The notes below the pieces were generated by a model. It was not told the DNA's origin, made no database searches, and worked only from the letters and a program-made list of their open reading frames with translations. This document shows, piece by piece, positions 35,252 to 50,013 of a stretch of 64,000 nt of DNA. Position 1 is the first letter of the stretch. The number at the start of each line of letters is the position of its first letter. Source of the DNA: Euryodendron excelsum (Eukaryota; Streptophyta; Magnoliopsida; Ericales; Pentaphylacaceae); assembly GCA_033060915.1 (NCBI GenBank), contig CM065383.1, positions 8,866,001-8,930,000 on the forward strand, written 5' to 3'. A program made the translations under genes and the position numbers.

Positions 35252-36052
35252 AGACAAACTTGAAACATTTAGAGATAGCTTAGTAGAGTTGAACTGAAAA
35301 CGATCCCATTATTCCCATTCTCTACATTCCAATTTCAGTAGAGTACGTGTACGAGAGAAGTGGCTTATTAGATTGGACCCATGGGCCTATGAATCATCAC
35401 TTTGTCTTGATCCCAGCTGGGTTGAGTGGCCTAACTCAACTAAGCAAATTGACTCTTTTGCTGTCACGGATATGACACACCCAACTCAAAATGTTGCATA
35501 ATTATTGAAGTTATGTTTGTACTAAAAATTTGCTGATAAAAAAAATTAAAAAAACAAAAAAAAAAAGAGAATAAAAATATTGTTTTATTTTGTATTTTTT
35601 CTTGTATTATTTCCTTTTTATTTGCTTTGCCTATGATAAATTTGTGTTCCAACACAGCATAAAAAATATAAAAAAAAACAAAGGAGTTTATTAAGCAGTT
35701 GGAGCCTTTTTTTAAACCCCTAATCGTTAGCGGGATTAGAAGCTTGCCCCCCTTTCAGTACAAATATAACTGAAGTTCTTTTATGTATCCAAAAATAAAA
35801 AATATATAAAAGCCGAATATCATCGTGCAATAGCTTAACAAAGCTGGGGGGAAAAAAATGGTCGCCATGATGGCAGTGGCCCAAGTTTTGTCAGGTACTA
35901 GTTTAAAAAATGCCTACTGAGATGATTCCAAAGTCCAAACTCGAAAAGCAAGATGTACTGCTTTACTGCCAATTTCTAAGCAATAGTTGACTCAACATTT
36001 AGATTAAAAAAAGGCAGAAATTGTAAGCGTAATATTTAAAAGAGTCTTGCCA
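35252..36052. other. AT-rich intergenic DNA
   Basis: No gene is visible. A-rich and T-rich runs occur at 35540-35610. Confidence 0.5.
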
Positions 36053-36412
36053 CCATGGCGGAGCTAACATAAGTCTATACAGGCAAGTGCCATTCTCAAA
36101 TTTTTAAGAATTATATTTTTATTTATAAATTTAAAAAAATTTAATTTGTCCCTTTTAAAATTTTCAAATGTCGTCTTCAAGTTTTTAAAAATGTCATTTT
36201 AATTAATAATTTATAAAATATTTCTTAATTTGGCTCTCTATGCCCCACTTAAATAGTTATTTTTAAATTAAAAATTTCATTATATATTATAAATTTTTAT
36301 ACATTATACATATATAGAAGTTAAGTATCTTATTGACCTATTGGTAATTATAAAAAAAATTAAAATTTATTAATAATGTCCTTTTTAAAAATATTTTCTG
36401 GCTCCGCTACCA
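36053..36412. repeat. MITE-like repeat with CATGGCGGAGC...GGCTCCGCTACCA ends
   Basis: The ends are imperfect inverted repeats (ATGGCGGAGCTAAC and CTGGCTCCGCTACCA). The body is very AT-rich with AAATTT-type segments. It has no coding capacity. It belongs with the copy at 14085-14456. Confidence 0.55.
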
Positions 36413-36595
36413 CTTGCTAATGTACGCATTTATGTAGTTGTACACTTTACGCAATAGATAAAGTATGTTTTAAGTTTGTTTACGTGACAATCATTTTCAT
36501 TAGTTGAGTTTCACAGCCAAAACGATCCATCTAAGAAAATGGAATAGGAGCTCTCATTTTTTGGTTTTCTGTTTTCCGAAAAAAAAGCCCCTTTA

Positions 36596-36780
36596 AACGG
36601 TGCCGTTATACGTTAACTTCCCCAACTCCCCGAGAAGGGGGATAAACCATGGTTAAACCTACTTAGTTAAGGCTGGCCAATCAGCTTTCTTGGCTGTCCG
36701 CCGGCTGTAACCGCGGTTAAGATCCCTCTCAGCTCTCTCTCAGATCCCCTCTCCCACCTTCCGCCCTTTTTAAAAGCGAG
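36596..36780 (+). promoter_or_regulatory. alpha-tubulin promoter motifs
   Basis: AACGGTGCCGTT (36596-36607) holds two inverted AACGG cores, the core bound by MYB3R factors in mitotic promoters. The exact 10-bp palindromes AACCATGGTT (36645-36654) and AACCGCGGTT (36709-36718) follow, with a CCAAT box at 36677-36681. A TATA-like TTTTTAAAAG lies at about 36768-36776, about 160 bases before the ATG. The motifs are seen; their function is inferred. Confidence 0.5.
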
Positions 36781-36910
36781 AGCGTCCTGAGACGAATTGC
36801 ACATTCGCACTTCAGGGTTTTGAATTTGGGGGCGTCTTAATAAACGTCACCAAAATAAATCTCAATATTCTTCTTCGTTTTCGTCTCTCTGCATTTCAAT
36901 CAGTCCTTAG

Positions 36911-39915
<3,005 letters not shown>

Positions 39916-40155
39916 GAGGTGAATCCTCACTACTTGGGTGTCCTAGGGTATTTCTATGTTACGTTTTCCAATATGGTTGTATTGTATCCTTTTACCTATT
40001 TCTTTTCACATTATGTGTCATGTTACCAGTGTTGGAACTTGGAAGCAGCTTGCTTTGGTGGTGTTTGCATGTTATTGTGTTCTTATTTCAGGCCTCTTTA
40101 ATGATATGAATGTGGCTTTGTTGTTTTTTGAAGCTTGGTAATTCTGTGTGGATAT

Positions 40156-40161
40156 AATAAA
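40156..40161 (+). terminator. AATAAA polyadenylation signal of the tubulin gene
   Basis: AATAAA lies about 240 bases after the stop codon, in a T-rich 3' region. Plant signals are loose, so this is a likely but unproven choice. Confidence 0.45.
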
Positions 40162-41726
40162 TTCTTGGAATAGTCGAGTTTCAATATGTGTGTGAAATTT
40201 CTTGAGCACCTTTATCTTCGGCTGGATTTGAGCAGAGTCTCTATCCATGGAAAGTTGCATTCTTAAAGAGAACATGCATGTTGTAAATCATATGGTTTTT
40301 TCAATTACAAGTGTCCTGCTGCCTCTTTGTTTACTAGAGGGGAAATGCGCATTTTTTGTTTGTTTGTTGTAGTTTCATTGATTGTTTCAAATTTGCCCTC
40401 TGGGGTGTTCTCCATCTAGGCAGTCTTTACTGTCATAATGTCTAGTATCTGAACAGACTGGCACTTCTGTTAAGTTGAAGTTATACAGCATCTTGTTCGG
40501 GCTATCCAGAGAATTATTCAACATTTCGTGATATTGTCATATATAGAATCTCTATTTAATTCCCTATTAATATTATTTACGAAATTGAAATATTGAACTT
40601 AAGAACCGTTGGGGTAAATAAACCCAGGAGAACAGGTTTTTACACTAGTAGCAAATCAAGCATTTGAACAAGCAATCAGCCGGAACAGAATCAGCATTGC
40701 AGTCTCTAATCCGATGAAGTATAAAGGTTACAACACTACAATCCTGGGTTGGAAGTTTTGTTTGGAAAGCTTTGTAGTAGTTTTCAGTGGGGATAGGGTG
40801 GGTGAGAAATTCTTCTCTTATTCTTGTGATTTTTGAAATTTGAATTGCCTCCATTTATTTATTTTTAATGGAGAACCTAAACTGGCAATTAGTCGTCAGC
40901 TGTCGGGACGTGGCCTTGCACGTGCGGTTGATCAATTAGATTAATAAGACGTTGGAGAAAGGGTTTATTTGTTTGTGCATCCCAGTTTAATGAAAATGGA
41001 GTTTGGCCAGAGGGAGAGAGAGAGAGGGCGAAGGGGTGGTCTTCCACGCATTATGCATCTCTTTCCATAGTCTTGCTCCCTCTTTTCCTCCATAGCATCT
41101 CATTTTCACCCCTCTTTTCTGAGAATAGCTGTTAGTTTAATCCAATACAATTCCCACTGTTGTCTGCTGATATACATGTCCAATTGAGGGTAGTGAATTC
41201 CATCCCTAAAACCAAACCCCGTCAGAAAATGTTTTGCGGCCTTTGCCTTGGGCAAATATTTATTTGCCGAAGCCTTAATACCAGCATTGCAAATGACTAC
41301 TTTGCCCTCTCATTGTTCCAGAAGCAATTTGAAAAAAAACTGCAGCTCTCACTTGGTAATTACCAAGAAGAAAGAAGGGTATTCACGTCCTTTCACCAAA
41401 AACAAAACCGGTGTGAAGTTTACAATGCCGCTTGGCAACGTAACCTAACTTCTGCAACCACCAATCACAGGCTCTAGAAATCACCACAGCCGTTGATTCC
41501 AAAAGCTCTGCATGATTTGTGTAACTGTGGCATAACAATTTCTTTGTATTCTTTTTTATTTATTTTGAAAGGGAAAGAAAAATAAATAAAAAAATTTGAC
41601 TGCAAAGACGACTGCAACAAGAACAAGGAACAGAAAAGGCTATTAAATTAAAAAAAATTGGAATTCCTTAACAAATTCTCTGTGGGCTTATGACATTTGA
41701 GCTCTTTTCGTGATCTCTCTACAGTG

Positions 41727-41757
<31 letters not shown>
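41727..41757. repeat. (CT)n tract in the probable leader of the AT-hook gene
   Basis: A pure CT run lies about 150 bases before the ATG at 41903. Such tracts are common in plant leaders and core promoters. Confidence 0.85.
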
Positions 41758-41759
<2 letters not shown>

Positions 41760-41902
41760 TCTCTGTTTCCTTCAAGGGTAATGTAGCTACTCCGGTTGCT
41801 CTGCAGTCTGCGCACGAATATGTTGTCTCCTTGAAAGGGAAAAGAGAAAGGAAGAGATAAAGCCTAAAGGGTAGCTTTGGAAAGCTTATCGGTAATAAAG
41901 CC

Positions 41903-44602
41903 ATGGAAAAGAAGAAGAGAGATCGCAAGTTTGCTTCCATTACCTCTCAAGAAGCTAAGGAACCGAATGAAATCTCGGTAACAACCCCTTCCGCTTCTTT
42001 AATTATTTTTTGAAAATGTGCGTGTCTCATATTGTTCTATTTTTTTGGGTTTTGCTAAACCCTTGCAGCTGCAAAAGCCAACTAAACTTACCTACTTTAG
42101 TGGGTTTTTTTTTTTTTTTTTTTTGTGCTTTACTTGATTTTGGCTTTCTGTGTTGTTCAGTTGTTCAAATGCTTAAAGCTTCACATCAGAAAGTAGGACC
42201 CAGAAAATTTTGAAGAAACAGTGGAACTTTGCATTGAACAGATTATATTTATTTTATCGTTATAGTGTTGCATTATATGTAGCAAAATAGATGAAATTTG
42301 TTTATCTGGGTATGTTGGGAAACAGGCTGACAACCATTTTCAAGATAGTTTGATATCGTTTCAACAGGTAATAAAATTATTTTGTTTAGGATGCTATTAT
42401 GGAATTAGTTTCTGGGGCCCACAAATGTATTTCAGTATTTCTATGTAGGAACAGGACACTGCATTAGTTACCTTATATATACTCCCTTGATGAATTTAAT
42501 CAAAAGCAGATGAAGGAAGGTCAGAACCATTCTTGTGTGGGACTTGCTGCTGGAAAGAATGCCACAAGTGGTAGCTCTTCACATGATAATGCACCTTCCT
42601 TGAATCAACAATTCCAACCCGTTGTTCAATGGCCACAATCTGCAATGGAACAATCCCCATTGTTCTTAAAACCTTGCTTATCTGGCCAATCACCCTCAGC
42701 TACCGTCCCAAACCAATGGCAGCTATTACAGCATCAGCAGCTAAATCCCACTACCCATCAGGTCCAACACAGCCAACTACCCCCACATTTAGCACAACCA
42801 GCCATGCCATTTTGGCTGGCCCAGCGGACTGGTTACCATTTAAGTGGTGTTAATGCACCTGCTTCTTATCAGCCATTTAATCCCGATGGAACTACTGATA
42901 TTAGTTGGCAAGGTCCTGCCATAAATGGAGGTGGAACATCAGCAAGAAACGAACCCCAAATTCCAAGCTTTTGTTACCCATATCCAGGCTTTCCAGGTAA
43001 ATGTACTGGTATTTGAGTATCATCTATGCTTATGAAATTTTCTTTTGAAGCATCTCAAATTGTTGTATGCTAAAATGTCTAAGCATTGTCGAATTCCTTG
43101 AATATCTAGACATCGTCTCTTGATCGTGTTAATTTTTGTGGTAAACTATGTATATTACTGATCTCCCAGGATGGAAGGATAATTTCCAAACTATTTGTGA
43201 ACATCATAAACTGTGGATTATCCTTAAATTGTTCCCTAATATATAAAGTTCTGGCCTTTTCATCTCTATAAATCTTGTGAATTTATTGAGTACAGGTGCT
43301 TGGTTAATTCCTAATCTACCACTATGCCACCAAGCTCATGTAAGTTGAGTTGAAGGATGTTGAAGTTTTTCTTGTTAACAGGTCCTTGGGATCCCACATC
43401 TTGGTGGGGTCAAGCACAACCAACACTTCCTCCTTGCACCTACACTTTCCCAGGAGCATTTGGCTATATTTCTTCGCGACCGCCACCACTTCCTGGTTGC
43501 TCAGCTGCCTCCGGTCAATCCTGTCAGAGAGGAATTATTCTGCCACCAGCAAAACTTTCACAGAAGCACCAACAACTATGGGAAGCTCAAGTAAGGATTT
43601 GTTCTTCTTTGTTTTTCTAGTTTTTCATTCAGCTCTTCTCTTCATTTTTTTTGGAGGATTTCAGCTCTTCTCTTCTACATACTAGCTACCACTTTATATA
43701 GTCAAATAGTGGAAATGACATAGTGGGATTTTATGCTGTTGGGGATGCAGTCCGCAGAAAATGTTCAGCTATGGGCTGTGATTGTTCAGCTGCAGTCCGA
43801 ATTGGCTGATTACAAGAGCCGCTTAATGAAGCTTGAGTCAAAGGATTTATCTCTGAAACCAACAGTTGAAGAGACCACTGCTCCTGTCAGTGGGACTTCT
43901 TTAGCTAGACAATCATCAAAGAGAGGGAGACCAAAGAAACCAATTGCTTCAGTTGATACTTTATCTTCTCCTGGTGAATGTCGCCCTCGAGCTCTTGGTC
44001 GAAAGCCTGCACCATATAATGTTCTACCTGAGACAAGAGATCTAAATATTAGGAAGGAGAGGCTAAAGAAAGTTAAGCAGAAAGAAAATTGCTCTTACTC
44101 TACCATTCAGCACCAAAATGATGGAACCATCGCGAATATCTTGACCAACTGTTGTAGCGGCATGGAGATTTCTGGAACCAATTCTCACAATCAAATTCAT
44201 CAGGATGTTCAGGGAGTTGGCCTTTGTTCTTCCTCTGGTATGGATAATAAGAATGGAGACTCCGGGACTGTTTTTCCAATATTGACACGTCATGTTAAGG
44301 GCGTTGAAACAAAAGGTGTGTCTACCAATATTGTGAGGAGCATCAGTAGTGAAAATTTTGTGTGGAATTCAAATATTCCCTCTGAGGACTGTGGAAGAGA
44401 TTTGGTGAACATGAGCACTCAGGGTTACTACAATGATGTCGATGTTACAGGACAAGGAAGGAATGTTGTGGTCGGCTGGAGTTTTGGGAATGAAGAGGGT
44501 GCTTCTGTTGGTCTTCAAAATGCTGCGGTAGAATCAGCCAAAGATGAAGCTGGAGAAGAGATGGAGGATGATGACAGCTCAGGCACCGAGGATATTGCAT
44601 GA
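41903..44602 (+). CDS. uncharacterised plant protein with an AT-hook
   Basis: Five exons join in phase: 41903-41977, 42326-42367, 42510-42996, 43382-43590 and 43751-44602, giving 554 residues. The start MEKKKRDRKFASI is strongly basic. The middle is rich in Pro, Gln, Ser and Trp (QWPQSAMEQ, PWDPTSWWGQ), with little globular character. Residues 272-300 can form a short coiled coil (VQLWAVIVQLQSELADYKS). An AT-hook core, KRGRPKKP, lies at 328-335, followed by a basic stretch (NIRKERLKKVKQKE) and a very acidic tail (EEMEDDDSSGTEDIA). This suggests a nuclear DNA- or chromatin-associated protein. I do not recognise a named family. The exon model is supported by splice sites and phase; the function is inference. 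Confidence 0.8.
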
Positions 44603-45172
44603 AAAGATAACAAATGCTCGGGGAGATTTGAGTCCCAGAGGTTTGCATAAGTTGAATAGCTAGTGACAGAATTTCACAGTTTCTTCAAATCTGCTGAGTC
44701 ACATTAGATTTGTTTTGTTTTCATTTTTGGATTATCACGTAAGTTTCGGCTGATGATGTGTGTGCCTGGCTCAATTGGGCTCTTCCTGTAAAGAGGAAAG
44801 GGGTCTACCCAAAATTTTGTAGAGGAGCAGGACTACATGTTAACAAAATATAACAGATAATGATATGAACTTTTTGATACATTTACTTTAGGGAATTTGT
44901 ACACAATTTGTCTCGAGTTGCACGACATTGATACGCTTCTCTTAATTTAGTGCTGTCACAGGGAACTCCGAGCTCTCCTAATGCAACTGCACCGGCGAGG
45001 CCATGAGCAAATATTAATGAAATAGTTGAGGTAATGTGACAAACTGATACAACTCGGATAAAATGATCTCTGAAATATGGAAGTTTTCAGTTTTCCTTTG
45101 TGCTTGACCTGATTAGATGTTGGAAGATGAAACCAGTGATAACTAAAATCTGGAGAACGGAAATTTTTACGC
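44603..45172. other. 3' region of the AT-hook gene
   Basis: Probably 3' untranslated region for the first 200-250 bases, then gene-free DNA. Confidence 0.45.
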
Positions 45173-45282
45173 CTTGAGTGAAATCTCCTTCACTTCTTAG
45201 AACATTCAGTTCACGCTCTTATCTCATATCTACACGCTTCGTGTGAGAAAGGGTGTGATTGAAGTCCCACATCACCCGAATA

Positions 45283-45538
45283 CAGGCCGGTTCAAACATC
45301 TGAGTTGCCCTAACCCGATCTCAAATATAGTTGCCTTCTTATTATTAATTCATTACTAAAAAAAGTCATACAAGTTAAAAAAAATTATTTCTTTACAAGA
45401 ATAAAAAAAATTTAATGGGATCAAATAATTTTTTTCTTTGCAAAAATTAAAAAAAAAAATTTAACCTAAGGGGTTGTCCTAGCTTGAGAGGTTGCCCAAG
45501 TCCCAAGACTTGCTAGGCTCACCCCAGGGCTGGTCCTG
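45283..45538. mobile_element. 256-bp non-autonomous hAT MITE inside a TRIM LTR
   Basis: It starts CAGGCCGGTTC and its other end in reverse complement is CAGGACCAGCCC, typical of hAT termini. The 8-bp flanks are CCCGAATA (45275-45282) and ACCGAATA (45539-45546), 7 of 8 identical. Removing it rejoins CACATCACCCGAATA with AGAAAGTCATCACC, restoring the LTR layout seen in the neighbouring copies. Confidence 0.75.
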
Positions 45539-46627
45539 ACCGAATAAGAAAGTCATCACCTCTATATATGTCCATGAGTAACCCTCGTCATGAAAGTCAG
45601 TTTTTAGCATTGAGTTAGGCATATGAGTTCTTCAACATGTATCAAAGCTAGGTTCTTAGGACCACTCAACTTATGTTTTTACCTCACATATCCACGCTTA
45701 GCGTAAAGGAGGGCGTGAGTAAAATCCCCTTCATCTCTTGGGACCAATCAACTCGAGGAATTTTCTCCAATAGAGACAAAAAATACCCGTAAATAATTGT
45801 TTAACGATAATGTGCACACTTTATATAATTAAAACTCATTATTAGACCATCGGCGGTCTTGAGTTGATTCAAGTGTTTTTTTTTTTTTTTTGTAAAGTAT
45901 CTTTCTATAACTGTATAAAAATAAATTGCAATGTAATGTTCATAAATTTCAAGACAAGACAACGTTAAATCCAATAATTAAACAAAGACAACAAGAAGGA
46001 AAAATATATATCAATAGCAATTAGAAAAAAAATATATATCTAAGAATTGAACACAAATTCTTTATAAAAGGCAAGCAATTAGGAGATACATATATCAACA
46101 TCATCACAGGAAAACATATATAATTTCACTTTTTTGTTAGGAGAAAAAAGCCAAAAAATAACAGTTACGGTTTTGTTATTCTTCAAAACTAAAAACATGA
46201 CTTTTTTTTTTTTTTTTGTAAGTTGACAATTGCAATATTTTCATACTAGCGTTAACAAAAAAGAAAGTACAAGAAAATTGACCAGAAAAGGAATTCAAGC
46301 CTAACGATTCTCTACCTTTGCATTTTACAGTGCTCTGCTGTTGATCTTTCTAAGTTTTTAAAGAGGCATTAGTGCTCTTAGGACCACTCAACTTATGCTT
46401 TGGGTTGGGCAAATCCCATTTTTAAATGAATAGAATAAAAATAAATAAATTCAAAATTGAGTGAAAACTGCCGATGCCACTTAGACAAACTTTGGTCTGT
46501 CACTGTATATGAGTGAAGTTTCACATCACCCAAATACGAAGGCTATCACTTATATAAATATCCTTGGACAACCCTCACTTTAAAAATCGATTTTTAAGTT
46601 TGAGTTAGGTCTATGAATTCTTCAACA

Positions 46628-46640
46628 TGGTATCAGAGCT
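46628..46640 (+). other. primer binding site of a TRIM-like unit
   Basis: TGGTATCAGAGCT directly follows TTCTTCAACA and matches the initiator tRNA-Met complement. Weaker versions follow the copies at 45637 (TGTATCAAAGCT) and 46922 (TGGTATCAAATCT). Confidence 0.8.
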
Positions 46641-47120
46641 AAATTTCGAATGACTTTTACCTCTTAGGAGCACTTAGCTCACACTCTTATATTACATGTC
46701 CACGCTTTGCGTGAAAGAGGGTGTACGTGAAGTCCCTTTCACCTCTTGAAACCACTCAACTTACACTTTTACCTCACATCTCCACTCTTCATGTGAAAAA
46801 ATGTGTGAGTAAAGTCTCACATCACTCAAATATGAAGGTCATCACCTCTATATATATTTTTAGACAATCCTCACCTTAAAAGTCAGTTTTCAGAATTGAA
46901 TTAAGCTTGTGAGTTCTTTAATTTGGTATCAAATCTGGGTTTCAAAAAGCTTTTTTGAGATCACTCAACTTACACTCTTACCTCGTATCTCCATGATTCA
47001 TGCGAAGGAAAGTGTGAGTGAAATCTCATTTATCTCTTAAAACTATTCAACTTATGTTATTACCTACATCTTCACGCTTCGCTTAAAGAAAGACGTGAGT
47101 TCTTCAACAATATCTAATGC

Positions 47121-50013
47121 ATCACATTATGACTTGTAAAACACGTGCACTTTATACTTATGAACACAATAGTTCCCGGAAAAACAAAAGGAAAAAAAAA
47201 AAAAAAGGAAAGAGGCTTCCAAAATATCCTTTCTGGCTTGCATGCTCCAAATGGACGGACAATTGGGTGATAACACTACCAGAGACTGAATCACCCAGGA
47301 TCATTTAGGCAGGCCAAACTTGTGAGTGTAGCCTTAAAACAGTATAACTTCTCATGAGTTTGACTTTTGCCTAAGCACAAAGAGTTAATGGTAAGTGGTT
47401 TACATCTTGCGAATACTCTTATCCAGATGTGTATGATTTGCCTTTGATTAAATTAGTGGCGGACTCAGCATTTTATATGAGGAGAGCCAAGGTAAAAAAA
47501 AAATAATTTTAAACTGAGTGTAAGGTAAAAAATTTTAAATTTTGGATGGCCATTGCACTATATTTGTTTCTGAATATGCAAAAATTTATGGGGGTTTAAG
47601 AGATTTAAAAATTTTGGGCAAAAATTTCAAGATTTGAAAATTAGATAGAGGGCAAAAATAACAACTGTCTTTAAGCAACAATAAAGTCGGATGTGTACTA
47701 AATTATTTGGTATGATGAGGGATAAAATGAAGAAACAGCACCGAAGTTCAAAAGATTTCGTTTAGCCAAGTGGTGGATTCATGAGAGTAGCTCTGAATTT
47801 TTAATACCCAAAATCAAAATGAAGTTTTTAAAATTTCTGTTAAATAATCTCTTAAACTTTATGGCCTGTCGTGTGGCATCTTTTAACATTATTAGCAGTG
47901 AAATAATAGTCAAATTGCTGTCCCTGATTTCTTATATATGTATATCATATGTCAGATTGCCAAATGTAAGTGAAGGATGATGCATTGAAAAAGTGCAGTT
48001 TTAGGGGCTTTCAATACGTTTTCAATCCCAAATACTCTTAACGTTTATTTTTTTAGAGAAAAAACAAATGAATATCGAAGTTTTATTACTATTAGATAAC
48101 AATGAAAGTGAGACTCAACGGAGACGTTCCTTTTGGGGGAGGCCACGTGTCTCTCTTCCAACATCACTCAAATAGTTTTTTCTACACATGCCTTTTCTCT
48201 CCTAGAGCCCCCCAACAGTCGAGTTTGGATACAAAAAATAATTACTGAGATAAAATAAAATAAAAAAGTAGGTCCAATTATGTACAGTGACCTTATACTT
48301 ACTGTAATACTTAAATATTAACGGTAATACTTTAATCCTTCATCTAATCACATTCAATCATCATTTACGTAATTAACGAAGTTTATATAGTTCGTATGAA
48401 CGATAATTTTTTATAAATGCTCAAATAAGTAGTCGATTAAGAAATAAATTTTGAAATTTTTGAGTTATTTTATTTCCACAACCAGAGACATTGGCTATTC
48501 AATTTCTATTTAAAATTTTTTATTTAGCCACAATATTGAGAATAACCATATAGGCCTTAATTTTCGTGATGATGAAACAAACGATGAATGAAAAAAAGGA
48601 AGAAACAAGCAGGATGGCATCGCTTTGGTGGGAGATTTAACGTACATCACGGAGGAATCGTGATTCGAAAACACGACATTGTAAAGTTTGAACTGTGACG
48701 GACGTTTATACGGTTGTTCTCGCACACAGTTAATGACAGTTTCGAAGACGCTAAGCTTATAATTACGAGGAACCAAAAAACAATATAGAAGACCTTAAGC
48801 TATCAACAACAACCAAAAAAAAAATAGAAGACGTTAAGCTAGATTTATATTTTTGAAGCACGAAAGTCATCCTTCAACTTAAACGTTTATCGTAATTGTT
48901 GAAAGACAGAGTTAAAGATGAGAAATGAATAAGTAAAATTTAAAAAAAAGTAGTAATTTCTTCAGAGTTAATTGATTTATTGATGAAAAGTGAAGAATTT
49001 TTTTTCTTTTAAATCCTCTCAATCAATTGTAACTTTTGCTGTGTGTACTAATACCCTCATCTCAAGTAATTTTTTTTTTCTGTTGGGTCAAAACTTATAC
49101 AAATTTATATACAAAAAAGTATCTTCAATGAGCTCTCTAAAGTGGTTCTCTTAACTATTTTAAAGAGCTAAACTTAAAAAATAACCCTCCAACAACTCTT
49201 TATTTTAAAGATTCTCATTTTGGCTCTTCAAATGTAGAGAACTAAAAGTGACTCTTTAAATTTTAATTCACAAATTTCTCTTACTCTCTCTCTCTCTCTC
49301 TTCTTTTATTTCTTATTTTATTAGGGTGAATGTTAAAAAATAAATAATTCATGAACTAGTCAGTTAAAATAAGGATTACGGTTAGAGTATTTTTTTAAAA
49401 ATAGTTAGCTAAAATAAAGAATGAAGTTTTAAGTATTTTTTAGCTAATTATTTTAGAGAGTAGTCTTAAAAATATTCTAACAATATGATTGAATGAGAAT
49501 TTTTTTCCAAAAATAAAAATTTTGAAATGCATTTTATCCTCTCAAGTTTTATTGTTTGACAATTTAAGATGAAGGTTCAAATCTTGGAGGTAAACGTCAA
49601 TTCTAATAGCAATTCCCCAAAACCACAATTGGCATGGCGTGCTAATAAAGTTGTTATGCTGACGTGGATAATTTCTCCTTAATCGGAGGTGTTAACTCTA
49701 ATCCTTTTAGTCGGTCCAAAATTTGAATTTTTTTTCTGACATAGCGATCACTATAATCCAATTCCAGACCCTGAAACTGAATCATCATCAGAGTCCTTCA
49801 CGTAATCTTCTTAGTCAAAGGGCCCCTCTTTCTCTCTCTACATATCATCAAACTGATTTTTACTCCGACGACTTCTTCGGTCCAGGCTGTTTAATTGGGA
49901 TGATTCGTAGGATAGAAGACTAGTCTCTTGTTGCCCATAGAACCTGCGATCGATACAGATGTGTATGACCGCCTTATCTATACATATGTTCTGCTTCTCT
50001 TAATCTATCTCCA
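47121..50013. other. gene-free interval with repeat fragments
   Basis: A worn copy of the GTGGCGGAGCC-type repeat starts at about 47455 (GTGGCGGACTCAGCATTTTA). The stretch 49127-49470 has GAGCTCTCTAAAG near one end and TTAGAGAGTAGTC near the other, possibly another small inverted-repeat element. I see no coding region. The last 300 bases are upstream DNA of the next gene. Confidence 0.4.

Larger units (their letters stand above)
39916..41902. other. tubulin 3' region and upstream DNA of the next gene
   Basis: The tubulin 3' untranslated region probably reaches about 40180. From 40600 on I see no domain-bearing frame. The open frame at 41160-41477 has no recognisable features. A CT tract at 41727-41757 is probably in the leader of the following gene. 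Confidence 0.5.
45173..47120 (+). mobile_element. cluster of TRIM-like elements with very short LTRs
   Basis: A segment of about 120 bases recurs with CACATCACCCRAATAYGAAG, ATCACCTCTATATAT, AACCCTCACCTTAAAAG and GAGTTAGGCYTRTGAGTTC, ending TTCTTCAACA. It ends at about 45637, 46627 and 46922, and in part near 47110. After three of these ends a tRNA-Met-type primer site follows. Between them another motif recurs, with ACCACTCAACTTACACTTTT and CTCCACGCTTCGYGTGAAAG. Short LTR, primer site and no coding capacity define TRIM elements. More than two LTR copies in a row imply recombination or nesting. Confidence 0.65.

Noticed and set aside
41160..41477. 105-codon open frame upstream of the AT-hook gene
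   Set aside because: No domain, and its composition is like the surrounding noncoding DNA. It may lie partly in upstream or leader sequence.
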